A stretch of DNA of 64,000 nt from Candidatus Gastranaerophilales bacterium (GCA_944326565.1 CALVEL010000002.1:124001-188000); one strand, 5' to 3'. Positions 35,904-45,320 are shown, numbered from the stretch's first letter. The notes: generated from the letters alone by a model not told the origin. Made by a program: numbers and translations.

Positions 35904-36302
35904 ATGATAAGTCCAGTCAAAATGTTTGCAAATAATTATTCTTTTGCGCAAAATCAACAGCGTCAGGATATAATTAATCAAAGATATAATGAAATTTATT
36001 CTCATGAATTGGCACACCAAAGAGCAGGTGGAAGTCTTGCTGGTGGTATTGTAATAGAACGAGATGCAAACGGTATTCCAATAGGTGGTCATGTGCCGAT
36101 TAAAATGCCTTCATTGGATAAAAACAATCCTGATAAAACAATTAAAGATGCAAATACTGTAATATCTTCGGCAATGGCACCATCAGATCCTTCAGATCAA
36201 GATTACAGAGTAGCAAATCAAGCAAGAGCAATTAAATCTCAAGCTCAAAACTATAAAAATGCTCATCCTGAAGTTGGTAAAAAATTGAATTTAGTTGGGT
36301 AA
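35904..36302 (+). CDS. SprA-related putative metallopeptidase
   Basis: 132 aa. Zn site-like HELAHQ in EIYSHELAHQRAGGSLAGG, then a DANGIPIGGHVPIKMPS stretch and SSAMAPSDPSDQDYRVANQARAIKSQAQ, all typical of the SprA-related (catenin-like) putative metalloprotease family. Only one HExxH-like motif is visible, and the third metal ligand is not obvious. No signal peptide. The secreted Cys protein starts 2 bases after its stop. Confidence 0.8.
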   Translation: MISPVKMFANNYSFAQNQQRQDIINQRYNEIYSHELAHQRAGGSLAGGIVIERDANGIPIGGHVPIKMPSLDKNNPDKTIKDANTVISSAMAPSDPSDQDYRVANQARAIKSQAQNYKNAHPEVGKKLNLVG

Positions 36303-36304
36303 TT

Positions 36305-36523
36305 ATGAAAAAATTTATAATTGCATTTTTAGTTTTTATTTTTGCTAATTTAACTTTAATTTCGCAAGCTTTTGCTGAAACTGTTATGTACAATACTCAG
36401 ACGCATAAGGTACATAAAGTAAGCTGTCCGCATGCAAAAAAGTGTACAAAAAATTGTATAAAGATAGAAAGAAAAGATGCTTATAATAAAGGCGGAGTGC
36501 CATGTAAAACTTGTGGTGGATAA
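36305..36523 (+). CDS. Small secreted Cys-rich protein
   Basis: 72 aa: signal peptide (to about AFA, residue 24), then a ~45-residue domain MYNTQTHKVHKVSCPHAKKC ... PCKTCGG with five Cys and several His. The layout (YN..T...H...C....C, later GGxPCKxC) matches the small Ada-like/metal-binding tails found on exported nucleases and lipoproteins. A standalone version is unusual. Likely co-transcribed with the SprA-related gene. Confidence 0.65.
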   Translation: MKKFIIAFLVFIFANLTLISQAFAETVMYNTQTHKVHKVSCPHAKKCTKNCIKIERKDAYNKGGVPCKTCGG

Positions 36524-36531
36524 ATTTTTAA

Positions 36532-36560
36532 AAGAGCGAACTAATTTTTAGTTCGCTCTT
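36532..36560. terminator. Bidirectional terminator
   Basis: 13 bp perfect stem AAGAGCGAACTAA/TTAGTTCGCTCTT with a 3-base loop, followed by ATTTTT. It lies between convergent genes. Confidence 0.9.
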
Positions 36561-36564
36561 ATTT

Positions 36565-36777
36565 TTACATATCTTTTTCTATTTCTTTTACAAGTTTTTC
36601 TTCAGCCTTTTCGACTTCTTTTTCTGCGTGTTTTTCTTTTATTTCATCTGCTTTTTCTTCAATTTTTTCTTTTATATGCTCTGCACCTGCTTTGATATTT
36701 TCTTTAAGATCGTGAGCTTTTTCTTTAATTTCTTTAGCTGTGTTTTCTGCTTTTTCTTTTAAAGTTTCTTTATTCAT
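36565..36777 (-). CDS. LEA-like/YtxH-like amphipathic helical protein
   Basis: 70 aa composed almost entirely of Lys/Glu/Ala (MNKETLKEKAENTAKEIKEK and similar repeats throughout), forming one long amphipathic helix of the group 3 LEA/apolipoprotein type. Such proteins protect membranes or proteins under stress. Low complexity means a family call is weak. GGGGAG precedes the ATG. Confidence 0.65.
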   Translation of the reverse strand: MNKETLKEKAENTAKEIKEKAHDLKENIKAGAEHIKEKIEEKADEIKEKHAEKEVEKAEEKLVKEIEKDM

Positions 36778-36903
36778 AATTTACTCCCCTTTGTTTGGTT
36801 AACAAACTGATTATAAAAGATATTCTGTGTTTTTTAATTGCTCAAAGGTTTAATCTATAAAATATTTTTGTTATACTTTATGATATTTTTAAGGAGATTT
36901 ATA

Positions 36904-37947
36904 ATGAAAGCACTTGTATATAATAAAGATTTTGATGGTCATATAGATTTAGTTGACAGAAATAAACCTGAAATAATAGAATCAAAAGATGCGATAGTAA
37001 AAGTAAAATTGTCAGCGATATGTACAAGCGATTTGCATATCAAGAAAGATTTTGTACCGAGAGCTGAAAATAATATAATTTTAGGTCATGAATTTGTCGG
37101 TGAAATTGTGGCAATTGGTAAAGATGTCAAAAACCTTTCTGTTGGTGATAGAGTATGTGCAAATTGCGAGACTTTTTGCGGGGAGTGCTATTTTTGTAAA
37201 AGAGGTTATATAAATAATTGTATTAATGGCGGATGGGAATTAGGATGTAGAATTGACGGGTGCCAAGCTGAATATGTCAGGGTACCTTTTGCAGATAACG
37301 GACTTACCAAATTACCAGAGAATGTCAGTTATGAAAACGCTCTATTTGTCGGAGATATTTTATCAAGCGGGTATTTTGGCGCTGAAATGTGTGAGATAAA
37401 AGAGGGTGATGTTGTTGCTGTGATAGGTTCAGGTCCTGTAGGGCTTTGTGCTATGATGTGTGCAAAGTATTTGGGAGCAGAATCTATTGTAGCAATTGAT
37501 CTTGATGATACAAGATTAGAAATAGCAAAAAAAGAAAGAATTGCAGACTATGTTTTCAATCCGAAAAATTGTGATATTGAAGATGAAATCAAAAAACTTA
37601 CTCAAAATCGAGGAGCGGACGGCGTTATTGAATGCGCAGGAAATACAGAATCTTTTGAGATGAGTTGGAAAATTGCACGTGCAAATGCGATTGTCGGTGT
37701 TGTTGCTATGTATGAAGAAGATTTGAAATTACCATTACCTAAAATGTATGGTAAAAATCTTACTTTCAAAACAGGCGGAGTAGATGCTGTGCATTGTGAA
37801 AAGCTTGTAAAAATGATTGAAGAAAAGAAAATTTCGACAGACTTTTTGATAACTCATAAATTCAAATTGAGCAATATAATAGAAGCTTACAGAATTTTTG
37901 AAGAAAAACCTCAAGGATGTCTTAAAATAGCAATTGAATTTGATTAG
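36904..37947 (+). CDS. Zinc-dependent alcohol dehydrogenase (MDR family)
   Basis: About 347 aa from the ATG at 36904, preceded by AAGGAG. The frame is open 22 codons further upstream without an SD. Catalytic Zn ligands: Cys in SAICTSDLHIK and GHEFVGE; structural Zn loop CANCETFCGECYFCKRGYINNC; NAD site VIGSGPVGLCAMMCAKYLGA. The closest pattern is the threonine/alcohol/sorbitol dehydrogenase group; the substrate cannot be named. Terminator downstream. Confidence 0.9.
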   Translation: MKALVYNKDFDGHIDLVDRNKPEIIESKDAIVKVKLSAICTSDLHIKKDFVPRAENNIILGHEFVGEIVAIGKDVKNLSVGDRVCANCETFCGECYFCKRGYINNCINGGWELGCRIDGCQAEYVRVPFADNGLTKLPENVSYENALFVGDILSSGYFGAEMCEIKEGDVVAVIGSGPVGLCAMMCAKYLGAESIVAIDLDDTRLEIAKKERIADYVFNPKNCDIEDEIKKLTQNRGADGVIECAGNTESFEMSWKIARANAIVGVVAMYEEDLKLPLPKMYGKNLTFKTGGVDAVHCEKLVKMIEEKKISTDFLITHKFKLSNIIEAYRIFEEKPQGCLKIAIEFD

Positions 37948-37956
37948 TTTTTACGG

Positions 37957-37983
37957 AAAGACCTCTTTTTAAAAGAGGTCTTT
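37957..37983. terminator. Terminator after the dehydrogenase
   Basis: 13 bp stem AAAGACCTCTTTT/AAAAGAGGTCTTT around a single T (the real loop will be larger), followed by TTT. It can serve the cupin gene from the other side. Confidence 0.85.
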
Positions 37984-37992
37984 TTTAAAGTC

Positions 37993-38298
37993 TTATATTT
38001 TTATAAGTAGAAATTTACTGTCTTTATTTGCCAAAACTTTATGCTGGGTATCTTTTTTAAACATAAGGATTTCACCTTTATCAATTTTAAATTTTTCAGC
38101 ATCAAAATGTAATTCAATTTCTCCATCCAATACGTATACAGCCGCGTCTCGAGTTGATGTATGCGTATCAATTATTTCATCTTTTTTTATGGCAATTATT
38201 GATAAAAGACTTTCTTCTTGAGCCATCAATACTTTTTTTTCAAATTTACTATTTTCAAGACTTACCAAATCTTTTGCTTTTAATACGTTGTAGAACAT
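37993..38298 (-). CDS. Small cupin-domain protein
   Basis: 101 aa, one double-stranded beta-helix. It has DTHTSTRDAAVYVLDGEIELHF and GEILMFKKDTQHKVLA; the metal-binding pattern is only partial (H-T-H, D, later H). Cupins of this size bind small ligands or act as metal-dependent enzymes. TTAAGGAG precedes the ATG. Convergent with the dehydrogenase. Confidence 0.8.
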   Translation of the reverse strand: MFYNVLKAKDLVSLENSKFEKKVLMAQEESLLSIIAIKKDEIIDTHTSTRDAAVYVLDGEIELHFDAEKFKIDKGEILMFKKDTQHKVLANKDSKFLLIKI

Positions 38299-38380
38299 AA
38301 AATTTCTCCTTAAATAATTTTAATAACCTATTTTATTAAAATTGTTTATTTAAAAATTTTCATCCCGCACGTAGGTAAAT

Positions 38381-39925
38381 TTAGGCTGTTTTCTTTCTTA
38401 TCAAAAGTACAAGTGGAATTATTACAAAAGCTGAAATTCCAAAGTATCTGAAAGTTTCAACATATCCCCAAAGACTTGATTGTTGTAAAAGCTGATTATA
38501 AATTTGATTTTCTGCCATGTGAAGAGCTGTTGCAATATCGGTATTGACAGCAAAACTTCCAGCAAGAGCATTTAGTTTGGCAGTAAAGGCATCACTTGAA
38601 AAATTTAAATGTCCTACCATCATCATTTGGTGAACTTGTGAAAATCTTGAAATCATTGTAGTAGCTATAGACGTACCAATAGCTGCACCTATATTTTTGA
38701 GTAGATTTTGGACTCCTGCTGCGTTCGTCTGTTGTGAGTTGGTTAAAGTGCTGCAAGAAAGATTCATCATAGGTACCATTGCCATAATCATACCGAGTCC
38801 GAATACAAAGTTTGGCAAAGCTATGTCTATGAGTGCGATTTGTGTATTAATTTCACCAAACATAAGCCCACCTATCCCAAGAATTATAAGTCCTGTAATA
38901 ATAAGAGGTTTTGTGCCGATTTTAGGGGTTAAGATTCCGCATATAACTGTAGCCAATAGACATCCTCCACCTCTTGGAACCATTGAAATACCGCTTAAAA
39001 ACGAAGTATATCCCATTAATTGTTGAAGCATAGAAGGCAAAATAGCTGCTGATGCCATCATTACCCCCATTAATACCATTAAAACAATTGTTCCAAAGAA
39101 GAAATTTCCATCCTTTAGAATGGATAAGTCAATTAATGGTTTTTTCTTTTTAACCTGAATTGTGAAAAACGCGACCATTGCCATCATGGATATAGCAAAA
39201 AGTTTGCAAATCCAAGCAGCAGAGAACCAGTCAGCATCATTACCTTTATCAAGTACAACTTGTAATGTCAAAAGCCATACACATAAAAAGAAAAATCCTG
39301 AATAATCCATAGAAACATTTTTTTGTTTTCTGGCATAAGGCGGATCTTCTACGAGCATTTTAGTTAAATGAAAAGCTATAATACCGAATGGAACATTAAT
39401 AAAATATATAAAAGGCCAAGAGAGGGTTTCAGTCAAATATCCTCCAAGTGCAGGGCCCATAATAGGCGCCATTACTACTCCTAGTCCGAATACAGCCATA
39501 GCGGCAGCTCGTTTTTCTTTTGGGAAAATTTCGAAAATGACAGCCTGAGAAATAGGCATAATTCCGCCGCCTCCTATACCTTGCAGGATTCTTGCAAAAA
39601 GCATCATTGCCATTGAATTTGACAGTCCGCAAAGTACAGAGGCTATTGTAAAAATGGTAATACTTATAAGAAGATAAGTTTTTCTGCCAAAGAGTTTACA
39701 AAAAAAATCAACAGCTGGAATAAGTACGCCTGATGCGACAAGATAGCTTGTGATAATCCAAGTTGATTCATTGTGACTTATAGAAAAACTACCCGCCATA
39801 TATGGTAATGCTACGTTTGAAATAGTTTCGTCTAAGGCAAACATGAATACGGAAAGCATTACAGGTATCATTATAATCCAAGGGTTTCTGCTGGGGATCC
39901 ATTGTTCTGTTTCGGCATTGCTCAT
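38381..39925 (-). CDS. DHA2-family (EmrB/QacA) multidrug exporter
   Basis: 514 aa, 14 transmembrane segments. Family signatures are ALDETISNVALPYMAGSFSIS (helix 1), LFGRKTYLL, RILQGIGGGGIMPISQAVIFEIFPKEKRAAAMA and the antiporter motif GLGVVMAPIMGPALGGYLTE. Proton-driven export of drugs or bile-type compounds. No EmrA-like or TetR partner is adjacent. GGAGGG precedes the ATG. Confidence 0.9.
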   Translation of the reverse strand: MSNAETEQWIPSRNPWIIMIPVMLSVFMFALDETISNVALPYMAGSFSISHNESTWIITSYLVASGVLIPAVDFFCKLFGRKTYLLISITIFTIASVLCGLSNSMAMMLFARILQGIGGGGIMPISQAVIFEIFPKEKRAAAMAVFGLGVVMAPIMGPALGGYLTETLSWPFIYFINVPFGIIAFHLTKMLVEDPPYARKQKNVSMDYSGFFFLCVWLLTLQVVLDKGNDADWFSAAWICKLFAISMMAMVAFFTIQVKKKKPLIDLSILKDGNFFFGTIVLMVLMGVMMASAAILPSMLQQLMGYTSFLSGISMVPRGGGCLLATVICGILTPKIGTKPLIITGLIILGIGGLMFGEINTQIALIDIALPNFVFGLGMIMAMVPMMNLSCSTLTNSQQTNAAGVQNLLKNIGAAIGTSIATTMISRFSQVHQMMMVGHLNFSSDAFTAKLNALAGSFAVNTDIATALHMAENQIYNQLLQQSSLWGYVETFRYFGISAFVIIPLVLLIRKKTA

Positions 39926-40070
39926 ACTTTCCCTCCGTTCTTAAAATTAAAGAGTAAATGTAATTATAACTTATCAAATCCAAAATTTTTTTCAAGCAAA
40001 GATAATATAAATCAAGTGAATAGTTATATCAGGTAAGGAAATTTCAAAATAATTTTTCCATAGTATAAGT

Positions 40071-40796
40071 ATGAAAAAATTTATTGCTATATTTTTAATA
40101 ATGTTTTTGGGACTGAATGTATACGCGCAATCTTGTGATTGTCAAGAACAAGTTCTTGGTTATGAAAATATGTTTTGCGAAAAAGGTGCGGAAAAATCAA
40201 AAGTTGTTATTACTAATATGCGGAATATTCTATGTAAAGGTAATGCTTTGCGGGTAGTATATGATTGCAAATTTCAATCAGAATGCTCGAAAGCAGGAGA
40301 TAAAATAAATTTTACAATTCCTGAAAGTGTCTACACACAAGAAGGGACTCTTTTAATACCTGCTTGCTCTAAAGTTATCGGTACTGTAATAAGAATCGAG
40401 AAACAAAGACCGCCAAATAAAAATGCAAGAGTATATTTTAATTTTGATTGTCTGATTTTCCCTGATGGTACAACTGTTGCTATGAGCGCAAGACCTGCAA
40501 CCGAAAACGGAGAATTGAAAGAAAACGGATGGCACACTGCAGGAAAACTTGTAGGTAGTACTCTCGGTCTTGGAATAATAGGGGCAGGTGCTGCGACTGG
40601 TTTTGCATTTATTCCAAATCCTCATAGATTCGGTACAGCTTATGCAATTGGTATTCCTGTAGGTACAGGCGTAGGGCTTCTTACAGGACTTTTGACTCCA
40701 GGATTAAAATATCATGCAAAAGCAGGAGAAAGCTTAGTAATTATTTTATGTGATGATTTAGCTCTTTGCAAACAATGTGATAGTTGTCAAAAATAG
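40071..40796 (+). CDS. Secreted protein with glycine-rich hydrophobic region
   Basis: 241 aa. Signal peptide to about VYA (residue 19). There are multiple Cys in the N-terminal part (SCDCQEQ, MFCEKGA, CKFQSECSKAG), then TIPESVYTQEGTLLIPACSKVIGTVI, a beta-rich region resembling VirB10/TrbI-like periplasmic domains only loosely. A Gly/Ala-rich hydrophobic segment (residues ~160-215, STLGLGIIGAGAATGFAF and GIPVGTGVGLLTGLLTPG) looks like a glycine-zipper membrane hairpin. Tail CDDLALCKQCDSCQK. Function unknown; not next to secretion genes. Confidence 0.7.
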   Translation: MKKFIAIFLIMFLGLNVYAQSCDCQEQVLGYENMFCEKGAEKSKVVITNMRNILCKGNALRVVYDCKFQSECSKAGDKINFTIPESVYTQEGTLLIPACSKVIGTVIRIEKQRPPNKNARVYFNFDCLIFPDGTTVAMSARPATENGELKENGWHTAGKLVGSTLGLGIIGAGAATGFAFIPNPHRFGTAYAIGIPVGTGVGLLTGLLTPGLKYHAKAGESLVIILCDDLALCKQCDSCQK

Positions 40797-40813
40797 GATT
40801 ATTTTAAAACTGG

Positions 40814-41293
40814 TTAGTTGTTTAGAATTGGTTTTATCCATTCTTCTATTTTTTCATCAGTTTTATTATCCGGAGTTTCATAAAGAGACAGCCCATTAAT
40901 TACTCTAGATTTTGGTAAAAATTTTGAAAATTCTTCAAAAGTTGAAGCCTCACCTCCGCCTCCATGAGTGCAGAAAGGTGCAACAATTTTATTTTCCAGG
41001 TTGTACTCTTTGATAAAGGTTCTGACAGGTGATGCCATTGTATACCACCATACAGGTGTTCCAATAAAAATAATATCATATTTTGATATATCGTCTAATT
41101 TACTTTTAAGTTCTGGATGAAAGTTAGCCAGTTTTTCTTTTTGTGCCAGATTTACCAATTCTCTGTAATCATTAGGATATTTTTTTACAGGTTCTATTCT
41201 AAATATATCTGCATTTGTTTTTTCTTGAATTTTTTCAGCTATTTTTTTAGTATTTCCTGAATGAGAATAATATGCAATTAAAATATTTTTCAT
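40814..41293 (-). CDS. Flavodoxin
   Basis: About 159 aa from the ATG at 41293 (GGGGTTAT upstream). FMN phosphate loop ILIAYYSHSGNTKKIAE, then FIGTPVWWYTMASPVRTF and PFCTHGGGGE, the pattern of the flavodoxin_4 (quinone-reducing/flavodoxin-like) group. Electron carrier or NAD(P)H-independent reductase. Monocistronic. Confidence 0.9.
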   Translation of the reverse strand: MKNILIAYYSHSGNTKKIAEKIQEKTNADIFRIEPVKKYPNDYRELVNLAQKEKLANFHPELKSKLDDISKYDIIFIGTPVWWYTMASPVRTFIKEYNLENKIVAPFCTHGGGGEASTFEEFSKFLPKSRVINGLSLYETPDNKTDEKIEEWIKPILNN

Positions 41294-41389
41294 ATAACCC
41301 CTTTTTATTTTTAATGATCTGTATAAATAATTAAACATTTTTATGTGTTAAAAAGTCAAGTTTTTTATCATTTTTTAATAAATTTAACT

Positions 41390-41881
41390 TTATTTTTCAA
41401 GTTCAAGAAGTTTAATTTTTCTATCAATTCCACCTGCATATCCTGTTAAATTCCCGTTAGCTCCAATTACTCTGTGACAGGGGATTATTATCGAAATAGG
41501 ATTATGTCCTATAGCTCCGCCTACTGCTTGTGCTGAAATTCTATCTTTGTTTAAAATTTTTGCGGCTTTCTTAGCAATTTCACCATAACTTGATGTTTCT
41601 CCATATGGAATTTTACATAGAATTTCCCATATTAGTTTTTGAAAATTAGTTCCTATAGGTGCAATTGGTATTTCTGATATTTTAGGGTTTTCTTTTTTAA
41701 AGTATCTATCAAGCCAATGTTTTGTGAGCTTGAAAATTTCTAAATCATTATTTTCAATCAAATCTTCCCTAATTTTATATAAAAAATATTTTTGACCTTC
41801 AAAATACACGCCGCAAATATTTTGGCTATTTCCGATTATTATTATTTTTCCTAATGGTGATTTGTAATTTGTGTAAAACAT
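41390..41881 (-). CDS. ogt: Methylated-DNA--protein-cysteine methyltransferase
   Basis: 163 aa. Acceptor Cys in IIIPCHRVIGANGNLTGYAGG; HTH-like IPYGETSSYGEIAKKAAKI. It removes O6-alkyl groups from guanine by suicide transfer. No Ada regulatory domain, so Ogt-type. No clear SD before the ATG. Confidence 0.95.
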   Translation of the reverse strand: MFYTNYKSPLGKIIIIGNSQNICGVYFEGQKYFLYKIREDLIENNDLEIFKLTKHWLDRYFKKENPKISEIPIAPIGTNFQKLIWEILCKIPYGETSSYGEIAKKAAKILNKDRISAQAVGGAIGHNPISIIIPCHRVIGANGNLTGYAGGIDRKIKLLELEK

Positions 41882-41993
41882 AATATATTTAATCTTTATT
41901 GTTATATTAGCATTAAAAATTTAAATAAAAAGATTGAATTAAAATTATTTGATTTTAAAATTTCTTTAATATAGATTATCAAAGGAGGAGATA

Positions 41994-42875
41994 ATGCTAA
42001 AAAGACGTGCTAGAGGTTTATTTAATGGTGCACTGGCTTCTATAAGTTATGGTACAAATCCTTTGTTTGCTCTACCGCTTTTTGCAGGCGGAATAGGTGT
42101 AAATTCAGTACTTTTTTACAGATACGCTATTGCTGTTATTATTTATGGATTTTGGCTTCATTTTGTCAAAAAAACTTCTTTACATATAACTAAAAAAGAA
42201 TTTTTACCTCTTTTTATTTTAGGAATTTTCTTTTCTTTATCTTCTTTGACATTATTTGATGCATTCAATTATATTGAAGCAGGTATTGCTTGTACAATAT
42301 TGTTTATTTATCCAGTATTGGTGGCTGTAATAATGGCAATGTTTTTTAAAGAAAAAATTACAAAAACTGTTATTTTTTCTATCATATTAACTTTTATCGG
42401 TATAGGGCTTTTATATAAAGGTAAATCCGGTATGAATTTAAATTTGCATGGAGTTATTGTTGTTTTTCTTTCAGCTCTTTTATATGCATTGTATATTGTT
42501 GGAATTAAAAATGTAAAAGCTATTCAGCATTTGAATAGAGAAAAAATAAGTTTTTATGTAATGTTTTTTGGACTTTTAGTTTATATTATAAATTTAAAAT
42601 TCTGTACAGAGTTGCAAATTATAGATAAACCTTTTTTATGGTTATGTGCAATATCTTTAGCAATTTTTCCTACTATAATTTCACTTGAAACTATTAATAT
42701 TGCTATAAAACTTGTAGGATCTACAACTACTGCAATTTTAGGTGCTTTGGAACCTTTAACTGCGATATTTTTTGGAGTGTTGGTTTTTCACGAGCAATTG
42801 ACTTTAAGAATAGTAATAGGTGTAATTTTAATATTAGCTGGGGTTATTTTAATTGTTACCAGAAAAAAAAATTAA
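41994..42875 (+). CDS. EamA-family (DMT) transporter
   Basis: 293 aa, ten helices in two EamA repeats; the second repeat ends TTAILGALEPLTAIFFGVLVFHEQLTLRIVIGVILILAGV, characteristic. Exports or imports a small metabolite; substrate unknown. AAAGGAGGAG precedes the ATG. Confidence 0.9.
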   Translation: MLKRRARGLFNGALASISYGTNPLFALPLFAGGIGVNSVLFYRYAIAVIIYGFWLHFVKKTSLHITKKEFLPLFILGIFFSLSSLTLFDAFNYIEAGIACTILFIYPVLVAVIMAMFFKEKITKTVIFSIILTFIGIGLLYKGKSGMNLNLHGVIVVFLSALLYALYIVGIKNVKAIQHLNREKISFYVMFFGLLVYIINLKFCTELQIIDKPFLWLCAISLAIFPTIISLETINIAIKLVGSTTTAILGALEPLTAIFFGVLVFHEQLTLRIVIGVILILAGVILIVTRKKN

Positions 42876-42941
42876 AAATTTATACAGAAATTTTTTTGTA
42901 ATAATATAAAGCTATAAAAGTTTTATATGAGGAATAGTTAT

Positions 42942-43901
42942 ATGTTAAAAGATTTATTGGAAAATAGAAAATGTTTTAAATTAGTATGTGGTGCAGGAAA
43001 CGAAGATGCTCAGGAAGTTGAAAAATTAGTGACGATTTACTCGCTTGCAGGATGTAATTTTTTCGACTTATGTGCAAAGCCAGAGATTGTTGATGCTGCA
43101 AAAAGAGGACTTAAAAGAGCCGGAATTAATAAAGATAGATATTTGTGTGTAAGTGTTGGAATTGATGGCGATCCTCATATTACAAAAGCTTTGATTGACC
43201 AGAATAAATGTGTAAAATGCGGAAAATGTAAAGCGGTTTGTCCTCATGATGCAATTATTGAGCTGGATAAGTACAAAGTAAAAAAAGAACGTTGTATCGG
43301 TTGCGGGCAATGTGCAAACAATTGTCCCCAAAATGCTATAGAAATGATTAGTCAGCTCCAAGATTATAAAGAAGTTTTGCCTGAGATAATTTCAAAAGGT
43401 ATTGATTGTATTGAATTTCATGCGATATCGACTGATGAAAAAGATGTAATGGAAAAATGGGCTCAAATAAATGAATATTTTGATGGGATGTTGTGTATTT
43501 CTTTAGATAGATCTGAATTGGGTGATAAAAAATTAAAAGAGCGTGTATGGAGGATGCTTGAGTGTAGAAAACCTTATACTACAATAATTCAAGCTGACGG
43601 TATAGCAATGAGCGGAAGTAATGATGAGTATGGTACAACATTGCAAGCAGTAGCGACAGCTCAATTATTCCAAAATGCAAATATGCCTGCATATATTATG
43701 ATGTCTGGTGGTACAAATAAAAAGTCAATAGAATTGGCATCTGTTTGTAATGTTCATCCGCATTGTTTAGCTGTGGGGTCTTTTGCTAGAAAAATTGTTA
43801 AAGATTATCTTTTGGCTGAAGATCTGTATACAAACTCGCAAAAGATGGCTGAAGCAGTTAAAATTGCAAAATCTTTGGTAGATATTATTATGGGTGATTA
43901 A
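42942..43901 (+). CDS. ldpA: LdpA-like 2x[4Fe-4S] protein
   Basis: About 319 aa; the ATG at 42942 is preceded by GAGGAA, so the ATG 15 bases upstream is rejected. The N-terminal part follows the cyanobacterial LdpA pattern: CFKLVCGAGNEDAQEVEKLVTIYSLAGCNFFDLCAKPEIVDAAKRG. Then come two full ferredoxin clusters, CVKCGKCKAVCPHD and CIGCGQCANNCPQN (~residues 88-125), and a C-terminal domain with IQADGIAMSG and YIMMSGGTNKKSIELA, also LdpA-like. In Synechococcus LdpA senses redox and feeds the circadian clock; this lineage has no photosynthesis, so an ancestral redox role is likely. The HAD gene follows after one base. Confidence 0.75.
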   Translation: MLKDLLENRKCFKLVCGAGNEDAQEVEKLVTIYSLAGCNFFDLCAKPEIVDAAKRGLKRAGINKDRYLCVSVGIDGDPHITKALIDQNKCVKCGKCKAVCPHDAIIELDKYKVKKERCIGCGQCANNCPQNAIEMISQLQDYKEVLPEIISKGIDCIEFHAISTDEKDVMEKWAQINEYFDGMLCISLDRSELGDKKLKERVWRMLECRKPYTTIIQADGIAMSGSNDEYGTTLQAVATAQLFQNANMPAYIMMSGGTNKKSIELASVCNVHPHCLAVGSFARKIVKDYLLAEDLYTNSQKMAEAVKIAKSLVDIIMGD

Positions 43902-43902
43902 T

Positions 43903-44658
43903 ATGATTTCATTAAAAACTCAGGATTGGCAGCTTGATAATATTGATACTGTAATTTTTGACAAAGATGGTACTTTTATCGACTTGCATTATTTTTGGGG
44001 CAAAATGACAGAGCTCCGAGTTGCAGAAATTTTAAAAAGATATAATTTACCAAAAGATAATTTTCAAGAACTTTGTCTTAGGCTCGGATATGATATAAAT
44101 AGTGGTAAAATGCTAAGTGATGGAATTACTGCACTTTATTCAAGAGCTATTATTATTCAAATTTTTTGTAAGGATTTGAAAGATTTTAGGGTTGATATTT
44201 CAGAAAAAGAGCTTGAAGAAATTTTTGATTATGTAAATACAATTTTTTATAAAGAGATGGTGAAATATACAAAACCGATAAATTCAGCGGTTGAATTTAT
44301 AAAAAAATTGCGTAAAACGGATGTAAAAATTGGGATTGTAACATCTGATTCCAAAGAGTCAACAGAGCTTACGTTAAAACATTTTGACTGGGAAAATCTG
44401 TTCGATATTGTGATAGGCAGAGAATCTACAAAAGAGACCAAAGAAAGTGGAATTCCTGTTAAATTGGCACTTGAGCAATTGAACGCTTGTTCTGAAAATA
44501 CGATTATGATAGGTGATGCGCCAATGGATTATATAGCTGCCCAAAATGCAGGGGTAGAAAAGACAATACTTGTTGCTACAGGACAGATTAATAAAAATGA
44601 TTTACTTAAAACTTCTGATTATGTGCTGGATTCATTAAAAGAAATTTGTATTTCTTAA
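43903..44658 (+). CDS. HAD-family phosphatase (phosphoglycolate phosphatase-like)
   Basis: About 251 aa. Motif I VIFDKDGTFIDLHYFW, motif II IVTSDSKES, motif IV MIGDAPMDYIAAQNAGVEKTILVATG; cap domain between I and II. The ATG at 43903 follows the ldpA stop after 1 base with GGGTGAT in front; GTG at 43894 would overlap. The substrate is unknown; the pairing with ldpA suggests coexpression. Confidence 0.87.
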   Translation: MISLKTQDWQLDNIDTVIFDKDGTFIDLHYFWGKMTELRVAEILKRYNLPKDNFQELCLRLGYDINSGKMLSDGITALYSRAIIIQIFCKDLKDFRVDISEKELEEIFDYVNTIFYKEMVKYTKPINSAVEFIKKLRKTDVKIGIVTSDSKESTELTLKHFDWENLFDIVIGRESTKETKESGIPVKLALEQLNACSENTIMIGDAPMDYIAAQNAGVEKTILVATGQINKNDLLKTSDYVLDSLKEICIS

Positions 44659-44681
44659 ATTCTAATTTGTAAATAAATAAA

Positions 44682-45191
44682 TTAATATAAAAAATCAATA
44701 GTAGGTACTCTCATAAAATAAGCTTTTTCAATGCTATTTCTTTCATCATTTTTAAATCCTAATTGCTCATATTTTCTACGTAATTCTTTTTCATTGACTT
44801 TTGAATATAAGGTCAATTCTTTTGCTTGTTTGTCTGTTGCTATTTTTTTCATATCTTCATAAATATAATTGATGACATTTTTGCTTTCCTGGCGTTTTCT
44901 ATTTCTTACAAGTGCATCAAGGTACATGCTTTTTTGCCCAAATTCATTTTTGGTAAATTTATAAGTATATGAAGCAAGTAAATTTCCGCAGTCATCTTTT
45001 ACAATTCTCATTTTACAGTTGCAAAGCATAGTATCAATGCAGTTTAGTACAGCATGAACCCAAGGAAATATCTCTTTTCTTTCCTGCGAGTACATTTTCA
45101 TCATTTTATAAAGATCCACAGGATTTCTTGTGCTTTTTATTTTAATTTTATTAACAGGTTGATATAATCTTGCCAAAGACTCAATTTTCAT
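44682..45191 (-). CDS. GNAT-like protein, degenerate
   Basis: 169 aa. Central LLASYTYKFTKNEFGQKSMYLDALVRNRKRQESKNVINYIYEDMKKIA and the end ELTLYSKVNEKELRRKYEQLGFKND have the strand-helix order and C-terminal YxxLGF of GNAT acetyltransferases, but the R/QxxGxG/A pyrophosphate loop is not recognisable (NRKRQESK at that place). May be inactive or divergent. Confidence 0.5.
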   Translation of the reverse strand: MKIESLARLYQPVNKIKIKSTRNPVDLYKMMKMYSQERKEIFPWVHAVLNCIDTMLCNCKMRIVKDDCGNLLASYTYKFTKNEFGQKSMYLDALVRNRKRQESKNVINYIYEDMKKIATDKQAKELTLYSKVNEKELRRKYEQLGFKNDERNSIEKAYFMRVPTIDFLY

Positions 45192-45320
45192 ATTTTTTGT
45201 AAAGTTTCTACAAATTTTTTTTTGCTAGTAGTTTAAATTTTAATAAAAAGTAAAAAATAAAAATACTAAGTAAATGGTATATTTTAAGTAATTTTGTTTA
45301 ATTATTTAACAGCATAAGTT

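Noticed and set aside
40071-40796. TrbI/VirB10 conjugation protein
   Set aside because: Only a short beta segment is suggestive; no TM-proline-rich layout and no conjugation genes around it.
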